Assembly: GCF_000524195.1 (NCBI RefSeq)
Contig: NW_020170384.1
Location: forward strand, 2,681,925 to 2,745,924
Direction: 5' to 3'
DNA from: Echinococcus granulosus
Taxonomy: Eukaryota > Platyhelminthes > Cestoda > Cyclophyllidea > Taeniidae
Length of the DNA stretch: 64,000 nt
Below, piece by piece: positions 62,441-64,000 of this stretch (within the stretch, counting starts at the first letter, position 1; each line of letters opens with the position of its first letter). The notes beneath the pieces were generated by a model. The model was not told where the DNA came from. It searched no databases and worked only from the letters and a program-made list of their open reading frames with translations. The translations under genes and the position numbers were made by a program.

Positions 62441-62600
62441 TACGTGCGCACACACGTACGCACGCGCGCACTAGTCCGCTCGATCGCTCTCTGACACGTG
62501 CCGCAGTTGTCCGATCGTATCGATCGCCTGCCGACAGCTGTGCGTGCGCGTGCACGCGGGCGCGTTCACAGGCGCGTGGACACCGCGACTGGAGCTGTGT
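62441..62600. promoter_or_regulatory. CpG-dense block with imperfect inverted repeats
   Basis: About 160 bp packed with CG, made of alternating purine-pyrimidine runs (ACGTACGCACGCGCGCAC). It also holds CGATCG palindromes at about 62480, 62512 and 62521. The outer segments 62441-62471 and 62538-62565 are imperfect reverse complements. The surrounding DNA is CpG-poor. It could be a promoter or an unusual repeat; no adjacent gene start was found. Confidence 0.4.
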
Positions 62601-64000
62601 GTGCCCAAATGGCTGCGCACCATGGCAAGTTAATTTGACAAGGATGATCATCCCTACTACTAGAGGGGTCCGCACCCTCTGATTGGTCCCATTGCATGTT
62701 CGCGCCTGATTTAAATGATGAATTGAAGTGTCTAGACTGTGTGTAACACCATCTCATCAATTGAAGTTCTACATCCAATTTCGGTCCGTAATCATGCATT
62801 GAAAGGGAAAAGGCAAGTCTTTAAGTGACTGATACTGCATTTTTAAATTGATAAACAGCGTTTTACTGGCGATTTTTCGCTCCAGAACGGTTCTGACACA
62901 TTGATCCGCTGGTGACAACTGTTGTTAGGAGGCATCAGTTGGGATAAGCAGCTCAAATGATTTGATTAAACAACGGCAATTTGTTGGTCGCGTCTAGCAA
63001 GGTAGAAGAATGTATAATCCTTTCAACGTTTTGTCCTTTTTGGATAAGAGCGTTCAATTTTCTAATCTTCCCAGATCTTTAACTTTCCCGGGGCTGCTAA
63101 CCATGAAAATCTGAAATATGCTGGGTTTTATTACAGCATAAGCTACTGTAATAACCTAAGCCATCTCTGAGGCCGTTAACAGGTATACAAAAGGTTTGCC
63201 TTTGACGAACAAAGAGCCTCTGACTTTAAGGAGTAGAAGGGACGCCATGACACCAAGATGGTGGCCAAACCGCATAATTTGGGAAAGCCATGGCGATAAT
63301 TGAATAAGTGAAATAAATATTTCTTTATATTGTCCTGTTGCCTCCTCAAAGCAAATCTATATGCATAACAGATAATGATAGGCCAATTCCGATCAAATCA
63401 GAACTTCCGTATATGCAAAAGATTTCCACAAATTTATCTAATCCACTTTTTAAACAAACCGATGAATAATTGTCCGCCTTCAGGCTTCTGGAATAAACAA
63501 TGTCATGGAGAATCAATTGGAGCGATGGGGACTGAACAGGGGAAACGTGGAAAGCAGTTTTATCTGGTTCATCTCTTGCTCGAGTGCCAAATTTATAGCA
63601 CTGCCGAACTTGCATATTTTCTCCATAGACCTCCATGCAAAACCACTTCATGCTCCAAGTCAGTTGAATGAGCGATAAGCTAATGATTTAGTTCTGTCAG
63701 GGCTCCTTTAATCAAAAACCAGTGGGGTTATCCCTCTCCAGGTCGTTCCATGACAAAGTGGGGTTCTTCAGTCGCCGCGCTGTGGATAGTTGAACGTGCG
63801 GGGACTCACAAGGGAAGAGCTACCAAAGCCAGGCCCATTTTTCTCATTAATTCGCGTCTTATGTTCTAAAATGTGGCCAGTGAAGGAGGAAGATCAAGTT
63901 CAATCAAATTGAAAGGGATCTCCAGGTAGGTGTTTTCCATTTTGCCCGAAAGATAACAATTTGTATCAGAGTATATGAATTTGCTATCTTCGTGCAAATG

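Larger units (their letters stand above)
52324..64000. other. gene-poor right end, about 11.7 kb
   Basis: Open frames up to 138 codons occur on both strands, but none has a convincing start, splice context or family resemblance. What can be seen is two diverged repeat families (R3, R4) and a CpG-dense block near 62.5 kb. The stretch looks like old, decayed repeats between genes. Confidence 0.5.

Noticed and set aside
62259..62675. 138-codon minus-strand open frame
   Set aside because: Its Arg/Cys-rich middle comes from the CpG-dense block; nothing supports translation.
1..64000. CRISPR arrays, bacterial operons, viral genomes, rRNA or tRNA genes
   Set aside because: No regularly spaced repeats, no bacterial gene organisation and no recognisable RNA gene were seen; tRNAs were not searched for systematically.

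Overview
This is a 64 kb piece of animal nuclear DNA. Protein-coding sequence is split into many spliced exons with GT-AG junctions, there are no operons or Shine-Dalgarno sites, and most of the window is introns and old repeats. Very short introns (29, 33, 38, 42 nt) are mixed with introns of several kb. Together with the strong divergence of the encoded proteins, this suggests a flatworm, perhaps a tapeworm. That assignment is inference, not proof.

Layout. (1) 578-3655, + strand: the last two exons of a low-complexity protein I do not recognise; the rest lies left of the window. (2) 4855-6603, - strand: four exons whose splice phases join and which encode a probable membrane protein, unidentified. 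(3) 7677-10970, - strand: exons matching the C-terminal half of Fanconi anaemia protein FANCD2. (4) 12238-27033, + strand: a seven-exon ATMIN/ASCIZ orthologue with four N-terminal zinc fingers and TQT (dynein light chain LC8) motifs. (5) 29102-52019, + strand: a complete 28-exon gene for VIRMA/Virilizer, the scaffold of the m6A RNA methyltransferase complex. The spliced frame stays open for 1,979 codons. (6) 52020-64000: about 12 kb with no gene I can support, holding dispersed repeats and one CpG-dense inverted-repeat block.

FANCD2 and ATMIN both act in the DNA damage response and are transcribed away from each other across about 1.3 kb. ATMIN is also the known transcriptional activator of LC8 in other animals. 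VIRMA belongs to a different pathway (RNA methylation). Gene models were built by hand from translation, splice consensus, phase consistency and remembered family motifs. Exon ends may be off by a few bases, and no database search was run.
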